Source: an uncultured Acetatifactor sp.
GTDB taxonomy: Bacteria; Bacillota; Clostridia; Lachnospirales; Lachnospiraceae
Direction: 5' to 3'
Assembly: GCA_910587555.1 (NCBI GenBank)
Contig: CAJULV010000023.1
Span: 1 to 42,532 of the forward strand
DNA: 42,532 nt
Part shown: piece after piece, positions 31,875-39,798 of the stretch
How the letters are laid out: each line of letters opens with the position of its first letter
Position numbering within the stretch: position 1 is the stretch's first letter
Program-made: the position numbers and the translations under genes
The notes under the pieces: generated by a model
Told to the model about the DNA's origin: nothing
What the model saw: only the letters and a program-made list of their open reading frames with translations
Databases searched by the model: none

Positions 31875-32123
31875 TCAGCACGCCGTTCCGTGGAGCAGGT
31901 AAGGGCTGATTTTCTCCAGCATTGCAGAATCATCCGAATCGCATACCAACCGCTGAGGCCTTGCCAGATCCAGTGCAAAAACACCCAGAATCGACTTCGG
32001 ATCCACAATACGTCTGCCAGAGCCAAGTTCAAAGTTCGCTTCCACTGAGCTTACTGCATTCACAAAATTCCTCACCTGATCTACATCATCAAATTTCACT
32101 AATACCTGCTGCATATAAATCAC
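31875..32123 (-). CDS. HPr-like protein without the phosphotransfer histidine
   Basis: 82 residues from GTG 32123 (AAGGTGAG 5 nt upstream); ATG 32114 is an alternative. The fold signature SGRRIVDPKSILGVFALDL matches the HPr region around the regulatory Ser46 (KSIxG), but the N-terminal H15 segment of true HPr (LHARPA) is absent. The start reads QVLVKFDDVDQVRNFVNAV instead. This resembles Crh, which can be phosphorylated on Ser by HPr kinase and acts with CcpA in catabolite repression but cannot pass phosphate in sugar uptake. Clostridial His-less HPr homologues are common and their role is not settled. It has its own promoter. Confidence 0.78.
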   Translation of the reverse strand: MIYMQQVLVKFDDVDQVRNFVNAVSSVEANFELGSGRRIVDPKSILGVFALDLARPQRLVCDSDDSAMLEKISPYLLHGTAC

Positions 32124-32218
32124 CCGTTCTCACCTTTCCTCAGGAACGTGTCCTGATGCATTTGGATGCAGCTCCTGTACCGATGTGTACAACAGAGTTC
32201 ATCCATTCAGGAATATAC

Positions 32219-32247
32219 ACTATATCAATTATTTTGTAAATTGTCAT
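32219..32247 (-). promoter_or_regulatory. Promoter of the HPr-like gene
   Basis: Minus-strand ATGACA (32242-32247), 17-bp spacer, TATAGT (32219-32224). The leader is about 90 nt. Confidence 0.55.
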
Positions 32248-32373
32248 TTTTAATAATCTTGTGTAATATTTATTGGCAATGTTGTTGGCAACTGTTCCAA
32301 ATTTTTATCGTTGCACCGCCGTTGTTCCCTATGCCGCATTCTTTAAAATTTTCTAAAACACCCCAATGTTCTC

Positions 32374-32402
32374 TTGTCATTTCCCATATCTGGTATTATA
32401 AT
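32374..32402 (+). promoter_or_regulatory. Promoter of the tocopherol-cyclase-like gene
   Basis: TTGTCA (32374-32379), 17-bp spacer, TATAAT (32397-32402), about 50 nt before the ATG. The rest of the 333-bp divergent gap (32124-32456) is A/T-rich and holds only the two promoters. Confidence 0.65.
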
Positions 32403-32456
32403 GTCCTTATTTCCTACAAAATATTGATACCGAATATTTTACCAGACGACAAAGAA

Positions 32457-33635
32457 ATGAGAGGAAGAATGAACCTGTCTGATCTGACAAGAAATTCAAA
32501 TTTGCTTCGGGGCTCCCTTGCCAGGAAAGGCTATATGCGATGGTGGCATTCCTTTTCCGGAACGCAGCCGGAAACCGGGGAAACCCGTACTTTTTTTGTG
32601 GAATTTTTCATTATAAATCCCGGAGCGGGCGGCAGCAGGCCCATTCTGGGGCAGCACCCCCATTCCAGAAGGCAGGGACTGAAGCCTTCCTATATAATGG
32701 TAAAAGCCGGCGTTTTTCCCGATGCCGCCGGAAACGGCGGACGGCAGCTTCATGCCTTCTATCCCGTTTCCGCCCTGCAGGCTACGGGTAATCCGCTGAT
32801 TATGCAGCTGGAGGGCAATCCGGAAGCGCATTGCCGCGCCGGACGCTGTCTGTACAGTGAAGACAAGCTCACCGGCCTTGTGGAAGTGACCCCCCAGGAG
32901 GCCAGACGCCGCTCTTACATGACAGACAGCGGATATATGGAATGGGATGTAACAATACGAAAAGCCGTTACCTGCCACACAGGAAAATGGAGCGGCGGAT
33001 TTTTCCAGGCCCTGCATTTGCTGGACAGCTACTGGCACGGCGAGGGCATCCGCAGTTTCTTTCACGGCAGCGTCAGCCTGGACGGGGTATCCTACGAAGT
33101 ACTCCCCGAGACAAGCTACGGCTACGCGGACAAGCATTGGGGGCGGCGCTTCAGCAGGCCCTGGTTCCAGTTTGCCTGCGGGAAGCTCGGCAGCGGACGC
33201 TCCGGCCGGGAACTGCGGCATTCCGTTCTGGCCGTGAACGGTATTTGCCCCAGATTCCTATGGTTTCCCTTAAAGCCACGGCTTATGCTGCAGCTTACCT
33301 ATATGGGGGAAGATTTTGAGTTTACACACTGCAAATGGGAGACAAAGGAAACCGGAAAAAGATTTGTATGGCATATTCTTGGCCGGAACCAGAGAGCGGT
33401 AGTGAAGGTCTCCGGCAGCTGCTCCAAAGCGGAAATGCTTGCGCTGAGGTATGAGGCACCGGACGGGCAGCTGCTGCCTTTCCCCCTCCTGGCGGGCGCC
33501 GGCGGGCTTGGAAACGTACAGCTCTACCGGAAGAATGCAGGGGAGAGGGAGCTGACGGACACCCTCACGCTGGAGCATGCTTTGTGTATCTACGGCGGAA
33601 ACGGCCTGCCTTCCGACCTGGCTACTTTCAACTAG
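32457..33635 (+). CDS. Tocopherol-cyclase-like (VTE1-family) protein
   Basis: 392 residues from ATG 32457 (ATG 32469 also possible; neither has a strong ribosome binding site). Features match the tocopherol-cyclase-like lipocalin-type family: an N-terminal TFFVEFFIINPG strand, a central SYGYADKHWGRRFSRPWFQFACG motif and a C-terminal set of beta strands with Trp-rich HCKWETKE. Plant and cyanobacterial members close the chromanol ring of vitamin E. Clostridia do not make tocopherol, so this homologue probably binds or modifies another hydrophobic molecule. There is no signal peptide. Its stop codon overlaps a 157-bp inverted-repeat element. Function is unassigned. Confidence 0.7.
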   Translation: MRGRMNLSDLTRNSNLLRGSLARKGYMRWWHSFSGTQPETGETRTFFVEFFIINPGAGGSRPILGQHPHSRRQGLKPSYIMVKAGVFPDAAGNGGRQLHAFYPVSALQATGNPLIMQLEGNPEAHCRAGRCLYSEDKLTGLVEVTPQEARRRSYMTDSGYMEWDVTIRKAVTCHTGKWSGGFFQALHLLDSYWHGEGIRSFFHGSVSLDGVSYEVLPETSYGYADKHWGRRFSRPWFQFACGKLGSGRSGRELRHSVLAVNGICPRFLWFPLKPRLMLQLTYMGEDFEFTHCKWETKETGKRFVWHILGRNQRAVVKVSGSCSKAEMLALRYEAPDGQLLPFPLLAGAGGLGNVQLYRKNAGERELTDTLTLEHALCIYGGNGLPSDLATFN

Positions 33636-33790
33636 AGCGTGTTTGATAATTGTTTTCTGGCAGATGTGCGTCATCATATACGGCAGAATCCGAATGAGGA
33701 AAGCGCAGCGGACTATGTTGGCCAAATGAGGCCCAAAGGCTTGCCAGCGCATTCCGTTGATGTTACTATAAATTATCGGAAACATGTTCT
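33634..33790. repeat. 157-bp inverted-repeat element (MITE-like)
   Basis: The left end AGAGCGTGTTTGATAATTG (33634-33652) matches the inverse of the right end (33770-33790, AAATTATCGGAAACATGTTCT) with a 2-base insertion and a few mismatches. The interior holds no ORF. Similar AGAGCGTGTTTG-ended repeats are, in my memory, scattered through Lachnospiraceae genomes. No clear target duplication is seen. A 12-base exact copy of the TGTTTGATAATT part also occurs at 38439-38450. Confidence 0.5.
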
Positions 33791-33836
33791 TTGCACCCCA
33801 TCCGAATTATAGGAAGCTGAAAAGGAGTGGCTACAG

Positions 33837-33980
33837 ATGAATCTGAACAAACCAATCTGCATTGCCGAAAACAAAAAGGCAAATGTCACAATCGTGACAA
33901 TGGAGTACGGGCGGGCAGCGGGTATCCTGGCAGAATACCTGCGCAAAATCACCGATGCCGTGGCCGAAATGGAATTGTAA
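33837..33980 (+). CDS. Small protein upstream of the Rrf2 regulator (47 aa)
   Basis: ATG 33837 with AAGGAG 9 nt upstream; product MNLNKPICIAENKKANVTIV... ending AVAEMEL. The sequence is soluble-looking, with a short beta-like half and a helical half (AAGILAEYLRKITDAVAEME). It lies 15 nt before the rrf2-type gene, so both are probably one transcript. One Cys (C8) is present near the N-terminus. I do not recognise a family. The strong ribosome binding site and tight spacing support it being translated. Confidence 0.6.
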   Translation: MNLNKPICIAENKKANVTIVTMEYGRAAGILAEYLRKITDAVAEMEL

Positions 33981-33995
33981 GAAAGGCGGGCTTCC

Positions 33996-34451
33996 ATGAA
34001 GATTTCAACCAAAGGCAGATACGCCACCAGGCTCATGCTGGATCTTGCCCTGCACAACACCGGCGAGTGCATCAAGGTAAAGGATATCGCCGCCAGGCAG
34101 GGCATCTCCGAAAAATACCTGGAACAGATCATATCCATCCTGAACAAGGCCGGATATGTGAAAAGTGTCCGCGGCGCCCAGGGCGGCTACCGGCTGGCAA
34201 AAGAGCCGGAAGCCTACACCCTGGGCATGATTCTGCGCCTGACGGAAGGTTCCATGGCTCCCGTGTCCTGTCTGGAGGAGGATGCGGAGACATGCGGGCG
34301 CTGCGGCACCTGCGAGACGCTTCCCGTTTGGAAAGCGCTCCACAAGGCCATCAGCAGCGTCATTGACAATGTGACCCTGGCGGATTTGATGAAAAATGCC
34401 CCTGCCGCCAACGCAGGGCAGCAGGGGGATGCAGGAGGTGCCATGCAATGA
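33996..34451 (+). CDS. Rrf2-family transcription regulator with four-Cys cluster
   Basis: 151 residues. The N-terminal winged helix (MKISTKGRYATRLMLDLA; GISEKYLEQIISILNKAGYVKSVRGAQGGYRLA) is the Rrf2/IscR/CymR pattern. Residues 92-106 carry C92, C100, C103 and C106; IscR-type proteins use three Cys here to hold a [2Fe-2S] cluster, so it probably senses iron-sulfur status, redox state or nitric oxide. CymR-type members lack these. Its stop overlaps the next gene's start (ATGA), so the membrane protein is co-translated. No iron-sulfur assembly genes are adjacent. Confidence 0.88.
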   Translation: MKISTKGRYATRLMLDLALHNTGECIKVKDIAARQGISEKYLEQIISILNKAGYVKSVRGAQGGYRLAKEPEAYTLGMILRLTEGSMAPVSCLEEDAETCGRCGTCETLPVWKALHKAISSVIDNVTLADLMKNAPAANAGQQGDAGGAMQ

Positions 34452-35851
34452 TTTATAACCCGACCAATCTTATCTGGCTGTTTTTTATCTATTCCTTTGC
34501 CGGTTGGTGCATCGAAGTGTGCCATGCCGCCGTCCGCCGCAGAAAATTTGTGAATCGTGGCTTCGTGAACAGCCCTCTGTGCCCTATTTACGGCTTCGGC
34601 GCCGTTTTGTTTGGCATTTTTCTGCCGGAGCTCACCGGGAGTCCTTTCTTTCTGTTCCTCGGCGGTATGCTGCTGGCATCCATACTGGAATATTCCACAG
34701 GTATGGCCATGGAGAAAATCTTTCGGAAAAAACTCTGGGATTACTCTGATATCCGCCTGAACTTAAGCGGCTATATCTGTGCCCGTTACTGCCTGCTGTG
34801 GGGCGCCCTGGCTTTGTTGACCATGCTGTTTGCCAACCCTTTGCTGTGCGGCTTTTTCCGTTTCATTCCACGCCCCGTAACACTGGCCGTACAGTGGGCT
34901 GCCATCGTACTTCTCGCACTGGACTTTGTCACCACGGCAATGGCCGTCCTGGACATGAAGATCACCGCCAGACAGCTTGCGCAGCTTTCCGCCGGCATGC
35001 GGCAGACCTCCCGCCTCCTGGAAAACAGGCTGACGGCGGGTGTTCAGAAGCGTATGCAGAAGTCCTTCCCTTCCATCAGCAGAGACACGCTGGTAGCCGA
35101 GCTGAAAGCCAAATCCGGGCAGCAGGATCATAAAAGCGAGGTATTTGCGGAAGGCTGCAGCTTTTACAAGCTTGTCTCTCTGTTTTTCATCGGCGCTTTC
35201 CTGGGCGATATCACGGAAACCGTTTTCTGCCTTCTGACCACCGGCGTATTGATGAGCCGCAGCAGCGTGGTCTACGGGCCTTTCAGCATCGTATGGGGAT
35301 TGGGCTGCGCACTGCTGACTCTTTTCCTGTACCGCTACCGCAATAAAAGCGACAGCTTTATTTTCATGGCAGGCACCCTGCTGGGAGGTGCATACGAGTA
35401 TGTCTGCAGCGTATTCACGGAGCTGGCCTTCGGAACCATATTTTGGGACTACAGCGGATTCGCCTTCAACCTGGGCGGGCGCATCAATCTTTTGTACTGT
35501 TTTTTCTGGGGTATTGCCGCCGTTGTGTGGCTGAAAATCATTTATCCCGCCCTGTCAGGCCTGGTGGAGAAAATTCCCCCGAAACGGGGGAAGATACTTT
35601 GCAACTGCATGATTGTATTTATGATATTTAACATGATCTTGTCCTCGCTGGCCCTGGCCCGGTATACCGAGCGGAATACCGCAGCCCCTGTTGCATCAGG
35701 TTCTGTGGTTTCCGACACGAAGCCTTCCGATACGGCAGTTTCCGGCACCGATGCGTCTGCGTCGGAAAACGGATTAGATGCATTCCTGGACGCTCATTTT
35801 CCGGATGAGAGAATGGAACGGATTTACCCCAACGCCAAAATCACAAAGTGA
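34448..35851 (+). CDS. Duplicated CmpB-type (putative ABC transporter type IV) membrane protein
   Basis: 467 residues carrying two copies of the same membrane unit. Copy 1 (~5-130): FFIYSFAGWCIEV, NRGFVNSPLCPIYGFGAV, LEYSTGMAMEKIF, LWDYSDIRLNLSGYICARYCLLWG. Copy 2 (~235-375): FFIGAFLGDITETVF, SRSSVVYGPFSIVWG, YEYVCSVFTEL, FWDYSGFAFNLGGRINLLYCFFWG. This is the putative ABC-transporter type IV family (CmpB). A last transmembrane segment and a Ser/Thr/Asp-rich tail follow. Transport function is not established. It overlaps the Rrf2 gene by 4 nt and converges with aguB with no gap (the two stops form TGATCA). Confidence 0.82.
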   Translation: MIYNPTNLIWLFFIYSFAGWCIEVCHAAVRRRKFVNRGFVNSPLCPIYGFGAVLFGIFLPELTGSPFFLFLGGMLLASILEYSTGMAMEKIFRKKLWDYSDIRLNLSGYICARYCLLWGALALLTMLFANPLLCGFFRFIPRPVTLAVQWAAIVLLALDFVTTAMAVLDMKITARQLAQLSAGMRQTSRLLENRLTAGVQKRMQKSFPSISRDTLVAELKAKSGQQDHKSEVFAEGCSFYKLVSLFFIGAFLGDITETVFCLLTTGVLMSRSSVVYGPFSIVWGLGCALLTLFLYRYRNKSDSFIFMAGTLLGGAYEYVCSVFTELAFGTIFWDYSGFAFNLGGRINLLYCFFWGIAAVVWLKIIYPALSGLVEKIPPKRGKILCNCMIVFMIFNMILSSLALARYTERNTAAPVASGSVVSDTKPSDTAVSGTDASASENGLDAFLDAHFPDERMERIYPNAKITK

Positions 35852-36760
35852 TCAGCGGAAGGCCGTCTCGCAGATTTTCCGATACATTTCCGGCCTTCTG
35901 TCTCTGAAAAGCCCCCAGCTGAAGCGCATTTCCTCCACGGCGTCCAGGTCAAAGGTATGGATGAGTACCCCCTCCTCCGTCCTTCCCGCATCCTCCAGTA
36001 TCTCACCCGTCTCATCCGTGATAAAGGATGAGCCGTAGAACGTCAGTGAGGAGGACTGTCCGTTGTTCTCCCGCGTGGGTTCCACCCGCTCCTCCCCGAT
36101 GCGGTTTGCCGCTATGACAGGCACCACGTTTGCGGCGGCATGACCCTGCATGCATCGGCGCCAGTGGGGCATGCTGTCACATTCGATAATGGGTTCTGAA
36201 CCTATTGCCGTGGGATACAGCAGAAGCTGCGCCCCCATCAGCGCCATACATCTGGCGCTTTCGGGGAACCACTGATCCCAGCAGATGCCTACGCCGATTT
36301 TTCCGTAGGCAGTGTCCCAGACCCTGAACCCGGTGTCCCCGGGCGTAAAATAAAATTTTTCCTGGTAAAAGTGGTCATCCGGTATATGCGTCTTACGGTA
36401 TATGCCCGACAGCCGTCCGTCCGCATCAATCATTGCCACGGAGTTATAAGTCACATTTCCATCCCTCTCGAAAAAGCTGACCGGAAGGACAGTCTTCAGT
36501 TCCGCCGCCACTGTGCGGAGCCGCCGAAGCGCGGGATTTTCCTCTGCCGGCATGGCAAGCTTATAGGAATCATAATTCCGCTCCTGGCAGAAATAGCGGT
36601 TTTCGAACAGTTCGGGCAATAAGATGACCTGTGCGCCCCTTGCCGCCGCCTGTCTGATCCATTTTTCCGCAGCCTCCAGATTCTCCTCCCGGGAACGATT
36701 ACAGTACATCTGTACCGCCGCCACGGTGACCTGTCCTTGCTTATCTGTGTAGGTTTCCAT
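35852..36760 (-). CDS. aguB: N-carbamoylputrescine amidase
   Basis: Nitrilase-superfamily enzyme that hydrolyses N-carbamoylputrescine to putrescine, ammonia and CO2, 302 residues. The catalytic triad is E50 (LLPELFE), K123 (YRKTHIP) and C160 (GICWDQWFPE). The C-terminal segments GSSFITDETGEIL and SWGLFRDRRPEMY are typical of AguB. It follows aguA on the same strand after 180 nt with a hairpin between them, completing the agmatine-to-putrescine route. ATG 36760 follows ggggga. Confidence 0.93.
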   Translation of the reverse strand: METYTDKQGQVTVAAVQMYCNRSREENLEAAEKWIRQAAARGAQVILLPELFENRYFCQERNYDSYKLAMPAEENPALRRLRTVAAELKTVLPVSFFERDGNVTYNSVAMIDADGRLSGIYRKTHIPDDHFYQEKFYFTPGDTGFRVWDTAYGKIGVGICWDQWFPESARCMALMGAQLLLYPTAIGSEPIIECDSMPHWRRCMQGHAAANVVPVIAANRIGEERVEPTRENNGQSSSLTFYGSSFITDETGEILEDAGRTEEGVLIHTFDLDAVEEMRFSWGLFRDRRPEMYRKICETAFR

Positions 36761-36901
36761 ATTGTTCCCCCTGTCTCAGACTTACCGTCACGCCGCCTGC
36801 AGCGGCACCAGTAATCCTATGTGTAAACACTTTTTTCTGTCCCCTGGCCTTTTCGAATTTTTCCGAATACAGCCATCGGTATCCGCCCTTCCCGGAAAAC
36901 A

Positions 36902-36934
36902 TTCCGCCTGTGCAATCGCCATCCCCAGGCGGAA
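36902..36934 (-). terminator. Hairpin between aguA and aguB
   Basis: TTCCGCCTG (36902-36910) and CAGGCGGAA (36926-36934) form a 9-bp stem, followed on the minus strand by TGTTTTCC. A weak terminator or stabilising hairpin that may lower aguB relative to aguA. Confidence 0.5.
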
Positions 36935-36940
36935 ACGGTT

Positions 36941-38044
36941 TCAGGCACCTCCCAGGGGAATCTGCTGTGTAATGCAGTGTATATTTCCCCCGCCGATCAG
37001 AATGTCCCTGGTGTCAATCTGTATCACTTCCCTGTCCGGAAACAGCCGCTGCAGAATCGCCTTCGCCTCCCCGTCAGCCGCATCCCCGAAACCCGGCATC
37101 ACGATACTGCCGTTGGCGATATAAAAATTCACATAGGAAGCCGCCAGCCGTTCTCCCGGCGTGCGGGTGGGTTCATCCTGACAGGCATCCAGTCCCCGAC
37201 ATTCTTCTTCCGTGATTGTCACCGGCCCGGGCAGGGGCAGCTTGTGCACCTTTATCCTTCTGCCTCTGGCGTCCGTTGCGTTTTCCAGATAGTCCAGACA
37301 TGCTTTTGACATGGCGTACTGCACATCTTCCTTATCCTCCGTCCATGCCAGCACCACCTCTCCCGGTGATGTGAATGCGCAGATATTATCTACATGGCCG
37401 TTTGTCTCGTCGTTATAAATCCCGTATGGCAGCCAGAGAATTTTCGAGACATTCAGATAGTTCCGAAGGTTCTCCTCAATCTCCTCCCTCGTAAGCCCCG
37501 GATTGCGCCCTCCGCTGAGCAGGCAGCATTCCGTAACCATGCAGGTTCCCTCCCCATCCACATGGACGGAGCCTCCCTCCAGGATAAAGTCCCGCTTGTG
37601 ATACACGTCCCGCTCCAGCAGGTCACAAAGCTTCCGGGCCATCTGGTTGTCCTTATCCCACGGAAAATACAGCCCGTCATGCAGTCCGCCCCATGCATTG
37701 AATCCCCAGTCAATCCCCCTTATGACACCACTGTCATTTTTTACAAAAACAGGTGCGTAATCTCTGGCCCACGCATCGTTGGAGGACATCTCCACTACCC
37801 GGATATGGGCGGGCAGCAACGCCCTCGCATTGTCATACTGCGCCGCACCGGCGCATACTGTCACTTTCTCGGAGCCGGCAATGGACTCCGCAATCCGCAC
37901 AAATGCCCTCCTCGCCGCATAGCCGCCGTACTGCCAGGAATCCGGCCGCTCCGGAAATATCATGATACAGCCCTCATGCCGCTCATATTCCGCCGGCATG
38001 CGGAATCCGTCTGCCGCCGGTGTGGAATCTCTGATAATCCTCAT
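36941..38044 (-). CDS. aguA: Agmatine deiminase
   Basis: Hydrolyses agmatine to N-carbamoylputrescine and ammonia, 367 residues. The guanidino-modifying fold is seen in MPAEYERHEGCIMIFPERPDSW, SSNDAWARDYAPVFV, ILEGGSVHVDGEGT, ETNGHVDNICAF and the catalytic Cys (C357 from this start) in IGGGNIHCITQQIP. I place the start at ATG 38044 rather than 38050 because GGAGG lies 9 nt before it and because its ATGA overlaps the stop of the small ORF upstream. It is divergent from nspC. Confidence 0.93.
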   Translation of the reverse strand: MRIIRDSTPAADGFRMPAEYERHEGCIMIFPERPDSWQYGGYAARRAFVRIAESIAGSEKVTVCAGAAQYDNARALLPAHIRVVEMSSNDAWARDYAPVFVKNDSGVIRGIDWGFNAWGGLHDGLYFPWDKDNQMARKLCDLLERDVYHKRDFILEGGSVHVDGEGTCMVTECCLLSGGRNPGLTREEIEENLRNYLNVSKILWLPYGIYNDETNGHVDNICAFTSPGEVVLAWTEDKEDVQYAMSKACLDYLENATDARGRRIKVHKLPLPGPVTITEEECRGLDACQDEPTRTPGERLAASYVNFYIANGSIVMPGFGDAADGEAKAILQRLFPDREVIQIDTRDILIGGGNIHCITQQIPLGGA

Positions 38045-38178
38045 AAACATCCGCCTCCCTCTGCGGAGCCTTGATCAAGCCCCTTCTCATCTTCTCCCGC
38101 AGGACATAGCCGAAACAGCATGCCCAAGAACAAGGGTGTGGCAATGCCCAGCGTGGAAAGATACCGCAGCAGCGCCAT
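38041..38178 (-). CDS. Small hydrophobic ORF coupled to aguA (45 aa)
   Basis: ATG 38178 with AGGGAGG 9 nt upstream encodes MALLRYLSTLGIATPLFLGM and a further 25 residues. The first ~25 form one hydrophobic segment; the rest is acidic and Gly-rich (AGEDEKGLDQGSAEGGGCL). Its stop overlaps the aguA start by 4 nt (ATGA), a classic coupling arrangement, and it is the first ORF after the promoter. It may be a regulatory leader peptide for polyamine genes or a small membrane protein. No family is recognised. Confidence 0.55.
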   Translation of the reverse strand: MALLRYLSTLGIATPLFLGMLFRLCPAGEDEKGLDQGSAEGGGCL

Positions 38179-38249
38179 CGGTCCCATCCTCCCTACGGCT
38201 TTCCGTCCGGACCTTGTATCCACCATGATTTGTACGGAAAAACAGTGTC

Positions 38250-38278
38250 ATTATATCAGTAAAGCCAGGCTTTGGCAA
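38250..38278 (-). promoter_or_regulatory. aguA operon promoter
   Basis: Minus-strand TTGCCA (38273-38278), 17-bp spacer, TATAAT (38250-38255), giving a leader of about 65 nt before the small ORF. Confidence 0.7.
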
Positions 38279-38309
38279 GTAAAATCAGGGATTGCCGCCC
38301 CGGCTCCCG

Positions 38310-38321
38310 CTGAACTGTTAC
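38310..38321. repeat. Single end of a GTAACAGTTC mini-element
   Basis: CTGAACTGTTAC matches the right end of the elements at 3960 and 29681. No intact left end or 8-bp duplication is visible nearby, so it is a remnant or a solo end in the aguA-nspC gap. Confidence 0.4.
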
Positions 38322-38388
38322 CTGCCCTCCCATATGGCGGAAAGCACCGTCCGCCTTCACGCAAAAACACACTTTTACACGAAATTGC

Positions 38389-38418
38389 TTGCTGAGGCCT
38401 GAATGTCCATGCTAATAT
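38389..38418 (+). promoter_or_regulatory. nspC promoter
   Basis: TTGCTG (38389-38394), 18-bp spacer, TAATAT (38413-38418), about 80 nt before the ATG. Confidence 0.45.
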
Positions 38419-38501
38419 ATGGGTAAGATACCACAGCCTGTTTGATAATTCCGGAGACTCCCGGCAAACACCCCCACCGGCTCGGGGAGAAAGGCCTGAT
38501 C

Positions 38502-39680
38502 ATGAAATTTACCCAATTGCCCACGCCATGTTACGTGGTTGACGAAGCCCTGATAGAAAAAAATCTGGAAATACTCAAAGGCGTCACAGAACGTACCGGT
38601 GCCCGAATCCTGCTGGCCCAGAAAGCATTTTCCATGTATGCGCTGTACCCGCTGATCGGCAAATTCTTAAACGGCGCCACAGCCAGCGGACTATATGAGT
38701 CCAGGCTGGGTGCGGAAGAGATGGTCGTACCTGCCGCCGCAGAAGGCAGGAAACTGGAAAATCATATTTTCTCCCCCGCTTACAGGGAATCGGATTTCGA
38801 GGAAATCCTGCGGTATTGCGATCACATCGTATTCAATTCCTGGATACAAGCGGAAAAATTCGGCGCCCGTGCGAAAGCCGCAGGAAAAAGCATCGGTCTG
38901 CGCATAAACCCGGAATGCTCCACCCAGGAAGGACATGCCATCTATGACCCCTGTGCCCCCGGCTCCCGGCTGGGCGTCACAAAGGCGCATTTTGACATGG
39001 CAGCCGGAACCGCAGACGGCGCACGCCTTCTGTCCATTCTGGACGGCATCCACTTCCACACGCTCTGTGAACAGAATTCCGACCATCTGGAACAAACTCT
39101 GGACGCCGTAGAGGAAAAGTTCGGACAATACCTGCCCTCCATGAAGTGGATTAATTTCGGCGGCGGCCACCACATCACCCGTGCCGGCTATGACATCCCC
39201 AGGCTGGAACGCTGTATCCGCAAAATGCAGCAAAAGTACGGTCTGGAGGTATATCTGGAACCCGGAGAGTCCGTGGCGCTGAACGCCGGTTTTCTGATTG
39301 CGACGGTATTGGAAATCTTCCGGAACGGAACGGACATTGCCATCCTGGATACCTCGGCCGCATGCCACATGCCCGATGTGCTGGAGATGCCCTACCGGCC
39401 TCCGCTGCGGGACAGCGGTCAGCCAGGCGACAAGGCACACACTTACCGCCTGGGAGGTCCCACCTGCCTGGCTGGAGATATCATCGGGGATTATTCCTTT
39501 GACAGAGCGCTTCGGGAAGGGGACAGGCTGGTATTTGAGGACATGGCTATCTACTCCATGGTAAAAAATAATACCTTCAACGGCATGCCCCTGCCCTCCA
39601 TTGCCCTCCTGAAAAAAAACGGAGACTGCCGCATCGTAAAACAGTTCGGCTACAGGGACTTCAAAGAACGCCTGTCATAG
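38502..39680 (+). CDS. nspC: Carboxynorspermidine decarboxylase
   Basis: PLP-dependent fold III decarboxylase that converts carboxyspermidine or carboxynorspermidine to the polyamine, 392 residues. The start ATG 38502 (GGGAGAAAGG upstream) is preferred over 38442. N-terminal TPCYVVDEALIEKNL is characteristic; the PLP lysine is K41 in LLAQKAFSMY. HFHTLCEQ, NFGGGHHITRAGYD, EPGESVALNAG and LGGPTCLAGDIIGDY follow in the order seen in NspC. The partner carboxyspermidine dehydrogenase is not in the window. Divergent placement with aguA and aguB shows putrescine made here is carried on to spermidine. Confidence 0.93.
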   Translation: MKFTQLPTPCYVVDEALIEKNLEILKGVTERTGARILLAQKAFSMYALYPLIGKFLNGATASGLYESRLGAEEMVVPAAAEGRKLENHIFSPAYRESDFEEILRYCDHIVFNSWIQAEKFGARAKAAGKSIGLRINPECSTQEGHAIYDPCAPGSRLGVTKAHFDMAAGTADGARLLSILDGIHFHTLCEQNSDHLEQTLDAVEEKFGQYLPSMKWINFGGGHHITRAGYDIPRLERCIRKMQQKYGLEVYLEPGESVALNAGFLIATVLEIFRNGTDIAILDTSAACHMPDVLEMPYRPPLRDSGQPGDKAHTYRLGGPTCLAGDIIGDYSFDRALREGDRLVFEDMAIYSMVKNNTFNGMPLPSIALLKKNGDCRIVKQFGYRDFKERLS

Positions 39681-39798
39681 ATCGTATTTGAGAAATCGAT
39701 CCGGGAAGATTTTATCCCTGCCCGCCGCACGGACCCTGCGCCGCTTCAGCGGTAAACTTCCAAGGGCGAGGAATCGCATTTGGTACACAGGCCTGAGC

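Noticed and set aside
31850..32032. 60-codon ORF overlapping the HPr-like gene
   Set aside because: Out-of-frame shadow of a gene with clear family motifs.
38439..38450. Second copy of the 157-bp element
   Set aside because: Only a 12-base match to one end without a partner end; could be chance.
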